A stretch of DNA of 64,000 nucleotides from Asterochloris sp. CNOR1 (Eukaryota; Chlorophyta; Trebouxiophyceae; Trebouxiales; Trebouxiaceae), in assembly GCA_963969365.1 (NCBI GenBank), contig OZ017747.1, forward strand, positions 1,116,001-1,180,000, read 5' to 3'. The translations under genes and the position numbers were made by a program. Positions within the stretch are counted from its first letter, which is position 1; every line of letters begins with the position of its first letter. This document shows positions 37,001 to 50,200 of the stretch, one piece after another. The notes beneath the pieces were generated by a model that saw nothing but the letters and a program-made list of their open reading frames with translations, did not search any database and was not told where the DNA came from.

Positions 37001-40000
37001 GTACCCATGTCAGATGCATGCAGCAAACGCAGGAGGCTCAATGCCAGCCACTGCTGCTGCAGAGCCTGCAGCTGCCTGTCGGGCAGGCATGCCACAGGCA
37101 TCAGTGGCAGCTTGCTGAAGAAGTTTGAAGATGACAACTCCTTGCCAGAGATTTGATAGCGCTGCAATTCCATGTGCAAGGCTGCTTGGTCCACCAGACC
37201 TCTTGACATAGTCAGGCTGACCTGGCCATGCATCTGCCACCATGTCCAGGTCGACCACAATGGTTCCAGTGCTGGAGTTGCCGCCACACACGCCAAAGTC
37301 GTCCACCTGCACAGGCAAGGTCCCATAGACAGTGGCAGGGGGCCTGTCTTGAGGCCACAGGCACAGGGTGAGGCCAGTGACAGGGACTGCAAGCTCACCT
37401 GGTCTGCTGAGGCGACACTGGAAACCAGAATCCCCAGCATGTCATGCAGCAACAAACTGACAGGGACAACAGGGACCACCGACAAAGACAGGGGAGAGAC
37501 GTCGCCGTTAGCTGGCCACATCTAGCACGCTTATGTCCACCTGGAGGGGTGCTTTCATGGTTGCACTCACCACGTTGGGTAAGGGGCAGCACAGGCCGCT
37601 GGCGTCCAGTGCACCCGTGCAGCAGGTGCCCACAAAATCAATGGCGAGCCCGCTCCCGCCGCACACGCCGCAGGCATCCAGTGCCTGGGCACAGCACTGC
37701 CCTGCGCGATCCAGAGTGGTTGGCGCAAAGGGTGTTTGTGCTGCGGGGCAGCAGGTCCCCGCATCGTTGACCACGCCTGCAAGTTGTGTGAGGAGCTTGT
37801 TGCTGCATGCAGGCAGCTGGGGCTTCACTATATGGCAGGTAAGCTCTGCAGCTGGGCAGCAACTGCCCATGCAACACAGTTGCAGGCTAATAAAGGCGAG
37901 CCCTACAGAGCAGAGGGAGCTTAAGTTGCTGGCTTTCTTGAGCTCAGCAAACAGCAGCTGCTGCTACAAGTTCAGCTCCCTCCTAGTTGACTGTGTACTG
38001 CCGTCCTTATAGCTGCGGAGGTCTGACTGATAGCAAAGAAGTGGCATCAGCAACTTCGAAAACTGTCACATCTCATGCCGCTTCTGCTTGGTGTGAAGAG
38101 ACGGACAGAGAAAGCTCCCATGCTATGTGGAAGCTTGCAGGGTGCCTGGCCTCACCAGACTGGCAGCAGGAGCCCTGCTTGTCAACAATGCCAGTGCTGC
38201 AGCAGATAGAGGTTCGGTTGATGGCCGAGATGGAGGCTGACAGAACAGTGCCAGCCAGGTTGGAGGCGTTGGCTGAGTTGGCAGGCGCCAGGAAGGTGGC
38301 ATTGGGGGCGCTGTTGGTGGCATTGCAGCCCGATGTGGCGATGCTGCAGCTCGGGCCTGCAGGCACATCTGGGTCTGGGCAGCTACTCATGCACTTGTTC
38401 CTGTGCAGGGTATGCAGGAAGCCCAGTATGCCTGTCAAGGATGCCAGGACACCACGTGATCCTGTGACTCACCTGCGAAGCCTGCCTGACAGGTGCAGGT
38501 GCCCGCGGCGGTGTTGCAGGTGCCCGCGTTGCTGCAGTCGGAGTTGCTTTTGCAGACAAAGGTGTTGCACAGGCGACTGGCAGGGGGAGTGTAGCCAGTC
38601 TGGTTGCCACACACCTGCAGCAGCATTTGCTGTGGACTCAGGCCTCCTGCGCCGCTTTGCATGCATGGGGGAGGGGGCAGGGGGAGATCTGGGCAGCTGC
38701 ATGCCTTCTGGTCTGCCAGGACTGTCCTCGCCATGGGCCACAGCAGTGCTCAGGTGCAGCTGTGTGTCGACAAGCAACTTACACTGTTGCTGGCAATGCC
38801 TCCCTTGATGCTCTGGCAGGTGACTGGCCTTGTCTGCTGCCCATTGCTGCAGCCAGACCACGGCCCGAGCTGCCAGAGGTAGCTGTTGCAGGGGGTGGCC
38901 AGGCAGGGCTTGACGGTGGTGGGTTGCCCCAGGGGCAGGCAGCTGCTGAAGTAGGTGTCGCTGCTGCTGTCCACGGGCTGCCCGTTGTGCAGGCAGGTAG
39001 CATTGCGTGTGGTGGTCCCACTGTCACCGCAGGTGGCAGAGCATGCGCTCCAGGGGCTGAGTTGCCAGGTGAAGGCGCCACAGGCTGCCGTGTTGCAGGG
39101 TTCTGCAGGGGACAGGAGCTGCAGGTTAGTCAACACGCTTGAAATAGAATATTTTGCAGCGTCAGGCCAGCAAGTTGCTGCTTTGCAGGGCCCTGCACGT
39201 AGAGCAGCAGCTCGTGCATTCACTTGGATCCATCTGCCTCGTTGCGAGGCTCTGCAAGGGGCAGCCACAGGGTGTCAGGCATCTGCATGGGAAGGTGATT
39301 GATCCAGCTTGTGCCGTGCCAGCTACTCGTCATTTAGTGACAGCAGCCTTTCAGCTCATGTACGGAACCCACCTGCTCTGGCTGCAGCTGAGACCTGATG
39401 TTACCGTCTGGGGGCAAGGTGCTCCCAGGCCACACCCACCTTCCAGTGCCTGGATATCGGTGATGTTGTAGTTGCAGTTGTCCAGCGTGACAGGCAGGCT
39501 GTAAGTCTTGCTGACGCAGGTGAGGGGGCGGGCAGCCTCGCCCGTGCCACACTCCTCGCTGCACTCGCCTGCAGGAGGCAAGTGCAGCACAGGAGGGTCA
39601 AAGAGCAATTCATGTGCGCCTTCTCAGGCAGGGAGTGGGCACCTTGCAGCACTCAATTGCAGAAGGGCGAGGACAGCACTTGTCTGTATATCAGATAAGT
39701 GCTGCGGCAAGTCAGCGGCATCGTATGCTGCCACAAACGGGCAGCAGCCAGAGCTGAGAAACACACAGGGGATGTCATCAGCAGCAAGGCAGTGCAGCTC
39801 AAAGGCAGCCAGCTTGAGATCAGCGCTGGACTGCTTTTCTATTGGACAGGTCATAAGGTGTGAAACAGAATGCATAGACTGGGAGTCTGAGAGTTCTGCA
39901 TGCTGTAAGCCACAACTGCGCTTGCTGCAGCAGTTCAAGGTGGAAAGGCTCACCCCATGCGCCATAGTTCAGGCTGAATGGCCCCAGGCTAGCGCTCTGG

Positions 40001-43000
40001 ATGGAAAGTGCGGTGTCAGAATTGTCCTCTGCGGTGGTGGCAGGGCTGCTGGTTGTGCCTGAATAAGAGTAAACAGAGAGAAGGGGTCAGTATGAATGCT
40101 GATGCACGAACGCAGCTGCAGACCAGGATGAAACGGTAGCATTTGACGCAGGCCTCTTGAACCTCTGTTCAGAGCACCAGAATCAGGTACACAGCTGCTG
40201 GACAAGAATCATCAGGTTTGTACAGGCCTATCGGCACAGGTAGTATTGCAAACAGCTGGCTGCCCATGATGTACAACCCACAGCTTGGCGCAGGCAGCAT
40301 ACTGAAGCAGCTGACTGCCCAGACTGAACCCCACACAGCTCTGCAACTCGTCACCTGGCACAGTGGTGACAGCCGACGCGCCAGCCACCGCTGCAGCAGG
40401 GGCAGCAGCGCCTGCTATCGTAGGTGGAGGCAGGGCACCGAAGGCAGCTGCAGGCGCAGGACCTGGGGCAGCCGGGCAGGTCAAGCTGCCCGCCTCAGGA
40501 CAGAGCAGGGTGCAGTTGTTGGCCTGGATGCTGTCCCAGACACTCAACTCCACGATGTACTCGTCGACGATGCAGAAGTCCTCATTCAGGTCTGGCACGC
40601 ATTCTGTGGCGTTCAGCACAGCGCTGTACATGGCTGCAGAGGCCTGCACAGCAAGGGCAGGTTTTCCGCCAACCCCATGTGGCCGCCTGGCTTCCATGTG
40701 CGCATTACATGAGGGCACACCACACAAAAGGCTGTAGATGGTGACCTTAGGGAGGACGTGCGATGCTATAAGCTCTGCAAGCATGCAACTGCGCTGCGCC
40801 AGCAAGGCACCCAACAAGGACATGGCTGCTGCTGAGGGCACCTGACAAGTCATGCCTGGCATACATGTAGGCAGTGTTGGCTGCCTATTGCAAGCTAAGC
40901 AGATGCTCATCAACAACTTGGGCACCATGGCCATGGCAAATGCGGCTTGCTGCTGCTTGTTGCCAGCGTCTGCGCTGCGTTGAGGTCAACTCGCCATCAT
41001 TCAGGCACCCCCTACCCACCGTGAAGGTTCCTTCGGAGTTGTTGCAGAGGTACTGGGCATTGGCGCAGGTGGGGCAGAGGTCGGGCGCTGCAGCAGGCGT
41101 GAGGACGCGGCCAAACAGGGTGGGAGGCATGGCCTCTGGACCTGCTGCGCTGGTGGTGGTGGTGACCAAGCCGCTGCTGGAAGGCACGCCCTCTGCACAG
41201 CAGGGGGCAGGGTCAGATGGGAGTGAGGTCACTTCCAGCAGCTGCACCATCAAGGCCACTGCCAAAATGGCACCCCCTGCACGAAAGCATGTCAGGGAAT
41301 GGTTCTGCTCCACCAGCAGCGCTAGTCAGGCTCATGGACGGCCCTTCCCTTGCTTACTGGGGGGGAGACCATGGTCAAGCAGCTGCTCCTATGGCAGTGG
41401 GGCTGGGGCTGCCCTCAGCGTCAGACACATTTGGTGCATCCAGGCATGCTCTTGCCCTCACCTGCAGGGCCTGGGGCCAGGGCAGGCACAAACTGCTGGG
41501 CGGGGCCATACTGCGACAGTGGTGGCAGGTCTTCTGGTGTGGCCACAATGTCGAAACTGGGCGGCACCTGTGGTAGCACCAACGTCGTCTCAAACATGTT
41601 TGATCAGATGTCAGACACAACGTATGGTCGGCTCTTGCTCACGCATGGCCCCCTGGGATGCGGCTTGGCCAGTGGCAGCACAGATTGCAGGCAAAGCAAT
41701 CCAGCAGTGGAAGCCTGCATTGCAGTGGAGGCAGAGCCATGCTACAAAGGCGTGCTACACATCGCCCACCTCTGGTGGGCTGGGCGTTTGGGGGATGGGG
41801 ATCCCGGGTGCAAATGTGGCTTGTGACGGCGTTGGGCTAGGCGGCTGTGTGGCTGTGATGGGAGCTGGCTGGGGAGCACCGCCTGCAACACAAAGCAGGC
41901 AGGCTGGCAGCAGCAGCGGGGTGGGGAGCAGCAGGCTGCTGGGGGCGTGAGGCCCAGCAGTGTGCACGGCAGGAAATCCTGCTGAACAAGACTGGCTTGG
42001 CAGGGAGCTCAGGACCACTGGCAAAGCACAGCTTGCGCAGTTGCCAGCCTGCCGGCTGCCTGCCATCTCAGGGCTAGTGCTTGGGCAATGTGGTGAACGC
42101 GAGGGTGGCGCTGCTAGGGCTGACAAGCTGCGTCCTGTCCACACACATGGTGTACAGCGCAGTGGCATGGCAGGCTCTTGCTTGTGTCCTGCTGGATACC
42201 TGGATGCAGGCTGAGAGGAAAGTACCACTGGTGGTAGTGATGCATGCCAGGCGCAAAGCCTGCTGAAGAAATGCTGCAGGCTGAGCGGAACGCACACCTG
42301 GCACAGAGGAGGTGGCTGGAACGCTGGAGGGCCCTGATGGTGACAAGCTGCCTGAGGCTGCAGGGCTCTGACTAGAGCCAGGTGATGGCGAGCTGCCCGG
42401 GGTGCCGGCAGCAGCTGCAAGAGTGCTGCCTGGAGCTGCAGTGCTTGGAGTTGGGGTTGAGGCGGACCCTGGGGAGGGGGAGGTGCCTGGTGTGGCTGCA
42501 ACGAAGCCTGCGGCCGTGGTTGCGGAGGGACTCCCTGGTGCCAGCGCAGTGGCTGCTGTGGTGGAGCCTGCTGGCAGGAGCAGGGCTCCAGTGCCTGCAC
42601 ATGGCCAGTTCAGAGGGTCATCATAGCAAAAGGGGCCTGTCACGCCACGCTGTGTTGTCACCATGAACAGGAGCCTTGCTGGGTGCGACGTAAATGCCAT
42701 ACCAGAGGTCAAAGAAGTCTTCGTCGGCTTGCAAAAGGTGCAGCGCCTGCACTGCATGATAGGTGCAGCACATCACTTGCAGCCCAAAGCAGTGGACATG
42801 GGCGCAGGCAGCAATGCCCCACTGGGCTCAGGCACCAGGGCAGCTCAGCAACAGTCTCTGAGCAACAGGCCCATCCAGCTGGCAGGTGCCCCAGGCCATG
42901 GAAGCCTTCTTCCTGTCATGTTTGGCTCACCAGGTGCCGGTGCTGGGGCTGCTGAGCAGGTCTGCTGTGCAGGGGGGCAGGACAGCTGGCAGGTGCCCTG

Positions 43001-46000
43001 GGTGATGGCATCAAAAGTGTCTGTGTCCAGCAGGTAGCAGCCGCAGGCCATCTGGCCAATGATGGGCACGCAGGAGGACTGGTTGGCGGTGACGTAGGTG
43101 TACAGGGCTGGCTGGATCTGCTGGGGGCACCCGTTGTAGGTGCAGGTAACACTGATGTTGCCCGCGCTGCAGGAGCCAGGCAGGCTGCTGCTGGCGGGGC
43201 TGGGTGTGCCTGCAGGGCCAGCAGGCAGGGTGCTGCTTTTGTAAGTAGGTCGTTGAGGCACAGCAGGGCCAGCCCCCTATGTCCCAGCACGGCAAGCCAT
43301 GAGGCTACAGGCGTCAGCAAGTACAGTGTTGTGCTCAGCAGAGCAATCCACAACATCTCAGAATGCGCTTGGGCACGGCAGTTTCTGGCTGGCTCAATCA
43401 ACCGTCAAGAGGCAGGGCTGACATTTGACAGACCTGGAGCGCTGACAGGAACGATGGCACCAGGTGCCAGTTGTGGTGTGGTGGGGGCGCCTGTCGTTGT
43501 CACAGGGGCCCCTGTGGTGATGGTTGGAGTTCTGGTGCCTCCTGCTGAGGTTGGCAGATCAGCCACAGGGGGGCTGCCTGCAGCAGCACCAATTACAGAC
43601 TGTTCAACCCATTGAAGTCTGCCACACGTGACAGCCATGCACCTGTTGCCGTCTTACAGATGTGACAGCAGTGCAGAGCCATGATTTGAGCAGCCTCGGC
43701 ATGCTGCCCAGGGATGGGCATGATGCCAACAAAAAATGACAGCAAGGACAGGCAGTGTCGCGCTTACCTGCAGGGGCAGCAGTGGTGCCTGAAGCGGCCA
43801 GCGGGGTGCCTGCTTCAGATGTGGGAGTTGCTGTGGTGCCTGGGGCTGCTGAGCTGATTGGAGCGCCTGTTGTGCCTGCTGGAGTGGTCGCAATGGCAGG
43901 GGCACCTGTGCTGACACCTGGCACAGGAGCGCCTGCAGGGATGCCTGCACCAGGCATCTCCTCTCACAGGCTTCTTACAGAGCAGGCCAAGGGAGTCCTG
44001 CCTGATCAGCAACCAGCAGAACACTCAACTGGGCCAAAATGACAGTGCTGTGCCCAGCGCCCAGCGCGCGGTGGCCGTGCAATTGACAAGGAAGCACACC
44101 TGGTGCAGTGCGTGTTGAGGGAGTGATGGCTGCTGGCGCTGGTGTGGAGCCGGGGCCTGCTGGCGCTGGTGTGGAGCCGGCTGCTGCTGGTGCTGATGTT
44201 GAGCCAGGGGCTGTGCTGCCTGTGGCAGGGCTCCCTGGGGCAGCTGAGGTGGCAGGGCTCCCAGGCGAAGCTGTGGTAGCAGGAACGCCGGGTGCCAGTG
44301 TGGTGGCGCCAGGTGCTGTGGTGGGAGTTGGCAGTTGCTGCACAGGACCGCCAGGCACAGACTGCTGGACAGTGGGTGCAGGGGAGGTGGTCTGAGCTGA
44401 TGGTGCACCTGAGCACAGCAAAGGGTCGCTGTGAGGAAATGAAGGCGTCAGCTGCCTCAAACCTCTGCCAGAGCCGATTCTAGCTCATATGTGAGCGTGT
44501 AAGGGGCCTCGAGCGAAACACATACAACAGCTTGAGCAGACATGGCTGACCATCGCTAAAGTCCTCAGCCTTGCCGTTGACCCTGAACTTGTTCAGGCCC
44601 AGAGCATATCTTTAACAGAGCGTATTTTCTTACAGGTCAACAAGCAGCCGATGCGAGGCAGGAAGGAATACTACTTGGCCAGTGGACAACTAGGCGGACC
44701 ACTCACTCACCTGGCGAGACAGTGCTTGCGGGGGAGGGGCCAGCAGTGCTGGGCGTCATATTCTGGACGGGGCTGCTCCCAGCTGCAGGAATGGCGCTGA
44801 CAGCTGGGGCCGGGATGCCTGCTGGACCTGCAGGGAAGCAGGAAGAGGCCAATGCCAATGATCTCTGCGGCTGGAAGCTGCTGCTACGGTGGCAGGCAAT
44901 CAAAGACAGGCCAGCTTGCAGCAGCAATCTACGGCAGCTGCAGGCGCACCGCAAATGGTCTACCCAGCAGGGCGCAGTACTGAGCCTACAGTCACTTGGA
45001 GGCTGGGCTGAAAGGCAAAAGCAACTTCAGCAGCAAGCAGCATTGGGTACAGGCCAACCAACAGCACCCCAGCTCAGCTGACCTGGAGCCTGGGCTTGCG
45101 AGGGGATGAGGATGGGCGTCTTGGGGCTGATGACGAGGTCAGTCTGAGAGGTCGGCTCTGGCGCAGGCTCGGGTGCAGGCGCTGCTGTGGGCTCAGGTGG
45201 TCCCGGCACATACGGCGGTTTGCCAGGCACAGGAACCAGGATGGGCGTGGTGGGCTCCACCTGAAGGGGCTCAGTGGCAGGTGCAGGCGCGCCGGCAGTG
45301 GGTGGCTGTGCCACAGGCACCAGGATGGGTGTTCCTGGCCCGACAGGCGGCGACTGCGTGGCTGGGACAGCCGTGGTGCTGGCAGACTGTGCGGGGGTGG
45401 TGGCAGGTGTCCCTGGCATGGTGGCGGCTGCCGTCGTGGCCGGCGCAGTGGTGGGCTGCGGCTGCAAGGGAGCTGCAGTGGCCCTTGTTGCTGTCATGGC
45501 GGGGGACGGCGCTGGCGCTGACACCAAAGGGCTGCCACTCTGCTGCTGCTGCTCTGGTGATGACGGTGTCAGAAGCAGCGCTGCGCCCTGCAGTGGAGCT
45601 GGGCCCGGGGCTGGGGCGCCACTGCACATCTTCGAAGCGCCGCCTGCGCAGGCTGGGCTGCATTGGCCACTCTGGACTGAGGTGACCACTGAGCTGTCCA
45701 CAACGGAGCTGCTGCACATGGAGAGCTGGACGCCTGGCACGGGAATGCAGGTGCCATTGGTGATCTCCTGGTAGAGGTCAGCAGAGACCGTGAGGCAGCC
45801 AGGGCAGAGCCACTGTGGGCTCGCGCACCCAGCTGTGGTGGCCTGAAGCAGCGTGCGTCCCGTGACTGACTCCAAGGCCGCTTCATGGGGAGTCAGCAGG
45901 CCCAAGTTCGAATTTGCTGACTGCGATCTGGACAGCCAGCGGCCCAGGAAGGGCTCCCAGAGAGTGGGAAGTGCTGTCGTGGGCTGCTGGCCAACTGCCA

Positions 46001-46049
46001 GCAGCAGCAGCGAGCAAAGCAGAAGCATGCGAGGCCGACACTCGCCCAT
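31030..46049 (-). CDS. Giant single-pass surface protein: mucin-like, Cys-rich, TSP1-like, EGF-like ectodomain, TM helix, Ser-rich tail
   Basis: A 33-exon model of about 2,158 aa closes in phase. Start ATG 46049 opens a signal peptide (MLLLCSLLLLAVG). Exons 2-11 start at 44827, 44408, 43944, 43577, 43209, 42594, 41882, 41567, 41192 and 40643; exons 12-23 at 40058, 39568, 39102, 38614, 38356, 37776, 37306, 36929, 36546, 36133, 35603 and 35307; exons 24-33 at 34897, 34492, 34012, 33662, 33284, 32949, 32275, 31861, 31421 and 31088. Approximate layout: Cys module 75-147; Pro/Thr/Ala mucin segments with TPILVPV repeats to 570; Cys modules 572-664 and 895-990; three TSP1-like repeats 991-1199; EGF-like to 1222; Cys-rich DACGVCGG and FGVCGG region 1223-1386; EGF/laminin-like YDGDACAQCADGY near 1650; TM helix 1683-1707 then RRRR; 450-residue Ser-rich tail. 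Likely an adhesin or receptor; ligand unknown. The TM-to-tail intron and the last intron need GC donors; otherwise the frame stops at 31191. Confidence 0.85.
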
Positions 46050-47270
46050 ACCGGTGCAATGCAGCCCGGCTGCCTGCTGACTGGGCTGATCAGGGCAGTA
46101 TGGGCTGAGAAAGGCTGCCTGGTGCCGACCGCTCTGGCTCGCTCCTCTTTGGCACCAGGATTGCAGGATCCGCCTCAGGTGCACCAGGCTATACTAGCTG
46201 GTGGGCTCCAGCGGAGACATGGCGTGACGATCTGCGGCCGGCATGTGCATAATCAAACAGGAAGCACACTTTGACTCGATTAATTATTTTTGTTCAAACT
46301 GCTCGAATTCAAGGCCAACTGACAATTCAAAGCCCTGATTGCCGTCAAGGGAAGGTGGCAATGCTACTTGAGGGTGGCTCTTTTGCAGTCCAAGCATGCC
46401 ATCCTAAAGCCCATCTGCTTCTGCACTGTGTCACTGGGTCTGGCTAAATGCAGGCTACAGATAGACCAGCAACCAGCAGCTTACCAGCTCTGTGCAGAGG
46501 TCGTGCTTCAGCCTTCACTGCCCCTGTCTCAGGAGCTGATGCCATGTATGCCACTTCTGAGCATGCATGTCTCCTGAGAGCAATTCATGTTATGCGAATG
46601 CAGGGCACTCCAGCACACATGTGTGGGACGCTGAGGCTGGCTGGAAGCCATGCTGGCCAACTCCATGCAGGCCGCTTCACAATAGAGGCGCATTCCCCAA
46701 GCCAGGTTGGGCCGTTGATCAGTTGACACCCCTCTCTGCTGACCACACGCCTTTCAGACTGGGCAGCATATACATAATTAGCTGTCCATGTGGCTCTGGC
46801 AGCCATGCTGGCTTTGCCAGGCACCCACTCAAAGGTGCAAACACAGGTGTTGCAGCTGAATCTGCCAAGCAGCTGCAGGAGCTCACTGGCAATGTTGAAA
46901 GTGCAGCGCTTGCTGCCCTTACTTCTGCACACTGACTCAAGCTGCAAGGCTGCTTCACGTGACCTAGGCACCTGATTTCAGCACGAGTGTGCCACTGTGG
47001 CTCACGTACAAGCCTCATAGAGCTAAGGTGTTGTCTTCTTGTCTACTCTCTGTCCTAATTTGCCTGTCTAATCATAGTTGACATCCTGGCCAGGACTTGA
47101 ACACGATCCACCACAGGTGCTTGCCACTCTCCATCACTGTGCATATCGGGGCAAGCATTGATATCAGGGCATCAAGACCACTGGAATACCCTACTGTCTT
47201 CAGTCTGGAAGACCCTTGCTGCTCCTGGATCCTGCACAACAAGATTGACTTGGCATGTCAAGCTTGCATT
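46050..47270. other. Divergent intergenic region, no gene seen
   Basis: About 1.2 kb separates the adhesin start from the start of the orphan coiled-coil gene. It must hold both promoters. AT-rich patches (TTAATTATTTTTGTTC near 46280) lie about 230 bp upstream of the adhesin ATG. Open frames here lack motifs. Confidence 0.45.
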
Positions 47271-50200
47271 ATGAATCCCAACCCGGTTTTAGCTGTTTTA
47301 GGCCCGGAAGGGAGCAGTGCAACATGCAGGCGCCATGAAAGGAGCATTCCACGGCCGGTGCGCAGCTCTCTGTCTGTCGCCAAGGTTCACATGCGAGCAA
47401 GCCAGCAACTTCGTTGGAAGCAAAACATCAAGGACAATACTCTGCGGCAAAGGTGAGTCACCCTTGAGGCTGGGCTGGCCTCAAGCAGCAATAACACTGG
47501 ACGTAAACAGCTTGATGAACACCTGCAGGCGATATGCAGACATGCAGAAGCGGCTGGACCAGGAGCAGGCAGATGAGGTGAATAGCCCAAAGCCCCTTTT
47601 CCCCCTTTGCCCCCCCTCAAGGCTATTGTGTGCTCCAGCTCAACACAGGTCTCACCCGTCCTCAGCAGTCTTGCTGCTTTGCAGCACACTGCTGCATGGT
47701 GCAGGCTGCAACAGCACTCAAGCGGCGCCGCCTGGAGCGCGCAGAGGCAGACATGCGCATGCGCAACCCTCAGGCTAGCCCGGTACACACGCCTTCGCTC
47801 AGCGCCCAGCCCTCCAGTGCAGCCAGGCTGACCCGTCAGCCCTCGAGGGCACGGTGTCAGGCGCCAGCAGGGACTGGCGCGGACAGCCCTGGGGCAGCCC
47901 TGCAGGCCAGAGCGGAGGCCAGGCAGCAGGCGGCCCAGGCAAGGGAAGCCCAGCGCCAGGGCCTCAAAGCCTACATTGCTGGCCAAAGGCGGCAGGTGAG
48001 CAGCTGCAGGCCAGAGGACTTCTGGCTTGAGGCTGTCAGATGCACCGTGCAGGCTTGCAGTAGCGGCTGGCCAGGCCAGCGTGCATGTTCAGCCAACTGT
48101 TTGTGCGTTTGGGCCTGGTGCTCCTTAGAGCAGAGAAGGCATTCCTGATGGCCACAGGTCCAGGCAACAGTAGGCAGCCTCTTGAGTGAACTCCAGATTT
48201 GCTGCAGGGGCAGGCCCAGCAACAAGAGAATATGCAACCCGAGGAGCCCTTCAGCTGGCAGGGTGCCAAGCAAGCTGCTGAGGCAGGGTTCCACCTTCTG
48301 CTGGCCTCTCCTCAGCCTCAGCAACAGCAGGCAAGCAACCTGGTGCATTGGGATCATGCAGCTGCCATGTTGTGCATCACATGCGGCAGGGGCAGGCAAG
48401 CTCATGGACAGCTTGCAGCAAGCCAAGGCGGGGTGACTCACATCGCCAGCCGGCACGGTTTGGCTGCCTACAAGCTGGTTCTTGAGAGCCTCTTGTACAA
48501 TGTGCAGGCAGGTGCAGTGAATCAATATTATCGCCAATCATTTCTGACTTGCTTTGCACCTCTGCTGCAGGAGGGCAGGCGCCATTCGCGTCACAAGCCT
48601 GCTGGCCGGGGCGGCGCTCCTGGGGACACAGAGGTACCCACTGCCTTCATCATGGCTCAAGATGACCCAGTGCCCCACCAGGCGCAGCAAGCCATGGACA
48701 CTGGTGGTTGCTGCGCAGCAGAGGGAAGAGATGCTGCTGCACGGGCAGAGACAGGTATGTCGGCAGTGTATTTGTTTTCTGTGGCTGCTGACTCTGCTGA
48801 GCAGTTCAGTGGAGGTTGAGCACATGCAGCCTTGCCACCTGCAAGCCCTTCTCAAGCACACAGTGCACACCGTGTCGACCACATGGACTTGATCATATCA
48901 CGAAGCCTTGCCCTCTGCAGGCTCAGCTACACCCCTCAGGCGCGGTGTCACCAAGGCTGCCCGCTACCGCTGCCTGCCAGCAGAGCTGCCAGCCAACAGC
49001 TTGGAGTGTGGCCACCCCCTGAGCCTGCCAGCCTCGCCAGACAAGCTGTCTCCAGTCCTCCCTGCTCAGCAGCCCCTGCATGGCCCCTGGCCGCATGTGG
49101 CTGCAGGGGCTGGGCATCAGCTGCCAGGTTGGCAGCATGGCCAGGAGGACTGGCGTGGGGCACAGCCTCAGCATCCAGAGGCACAGGTGCAAACAGACCG
49201 GCAGCATGGCCAGGATGGCTGCCAGGCAGGTGGGGCTTACCAGGGGGCCTACCTGCAGCCAGGCTGGCAGCCCGTACAGGGAAACTGGCAGGGGCCAAGG
49301 CCTCACCAGGAGCCAAGTGTGCAGACCAGTGGGCAGTATGGGCAGGAGGACTGGCAGGCGGCCGGAGCTCACCGGGAGGCGCAGCTGCACGACGTGGCCA
49401 GCAGCCACTGCAGGCTCTTCATGGTGCGCAAGAGCAAGGCAGTGCAGCAGCAGCTGCTGGTCATGCAGGCAGCCGCCGGCGCCCATGACCCTGCACTGCC
49501 CCTAATGGGTCCAGGCTGGGCTGCCAAGGGGCAGGCTGGCGCACCGGCGCCGCATGCTGATGGAACAGTGGGCAGGGCTGAAGGCAGCGCACCTGAGGAG
49601 GGTGCATGCGATGCCCTGGGGCCTGCTGACGTGGGTAGCGGCAGCAGTGGCCACAGCCGCTGCTACACCACCATCAGCCTCCAGTCCAAGTCTTTAGCTG
49701 CGCGGCACCTTGCAGCCAGCGAGGGGCAGCTGGCCTCAACCCAGAGCTCAGTGGCTGCCTCAGGGGCTGCTCTGGGGGACTCAGCCTTCAGCTTTGATCT
49801 GGGGCTGACTGGCGGCAGCACACGGGCCCAGCATCGGTCTGTGGCAAATGCAGCAGCCCAGGAGCCAGCATACTCTGCGGCTCTTGCAGCTGAGACCCCT
49901 GCATCCCTGGCTGGGCCTCTGGCAGTGGCTGAGCACCAAGCACCAGGTGGGCATGCTGCATCTTTGGGGCTGCACAAGCCCAATTCATCTTAGGCCAGAA
50001 GATTTGCAGTGCAATTTCGTCTCCTTCACCTGAGTGCATTTCTGAAATGCATGCTGCACCACTGGCTTTCTATTTGGGAGGGGCCAAGTCTGGGGCGCTC
50101 AAAGGGAATTATGTGCTTCAGATCCCAGCTGTCACCAGCAGCATGAGGCTGAGGGAGCAAGCACACGGCCGCCAGTCAGGTTTCTTCCACGCAAGGCCAG

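Noticed and set aside
41755-42600. 281-residue Gln/Pro-rich minus-strand open frame
   Set aside because: It crosses the adhesin intron and two exons out of frame. The supported exons 42298-42594 and 41770-41882 use other frames.
45096-45774. Plus-strand open frames rich in Val/Gly opposite the adhesin first exon
   Set aside because: Antisense shadows of a GC-rich Pro/Thr/Ala coding exon; no start context, splice sites or motifs.
48908-49993. Stop codon at 49993 as the end of the orphan gene
   Set aside because: A donor at 49947 (CCAG|GTGGGC) precedes this stop and downstream exons continue in phase to 55295.
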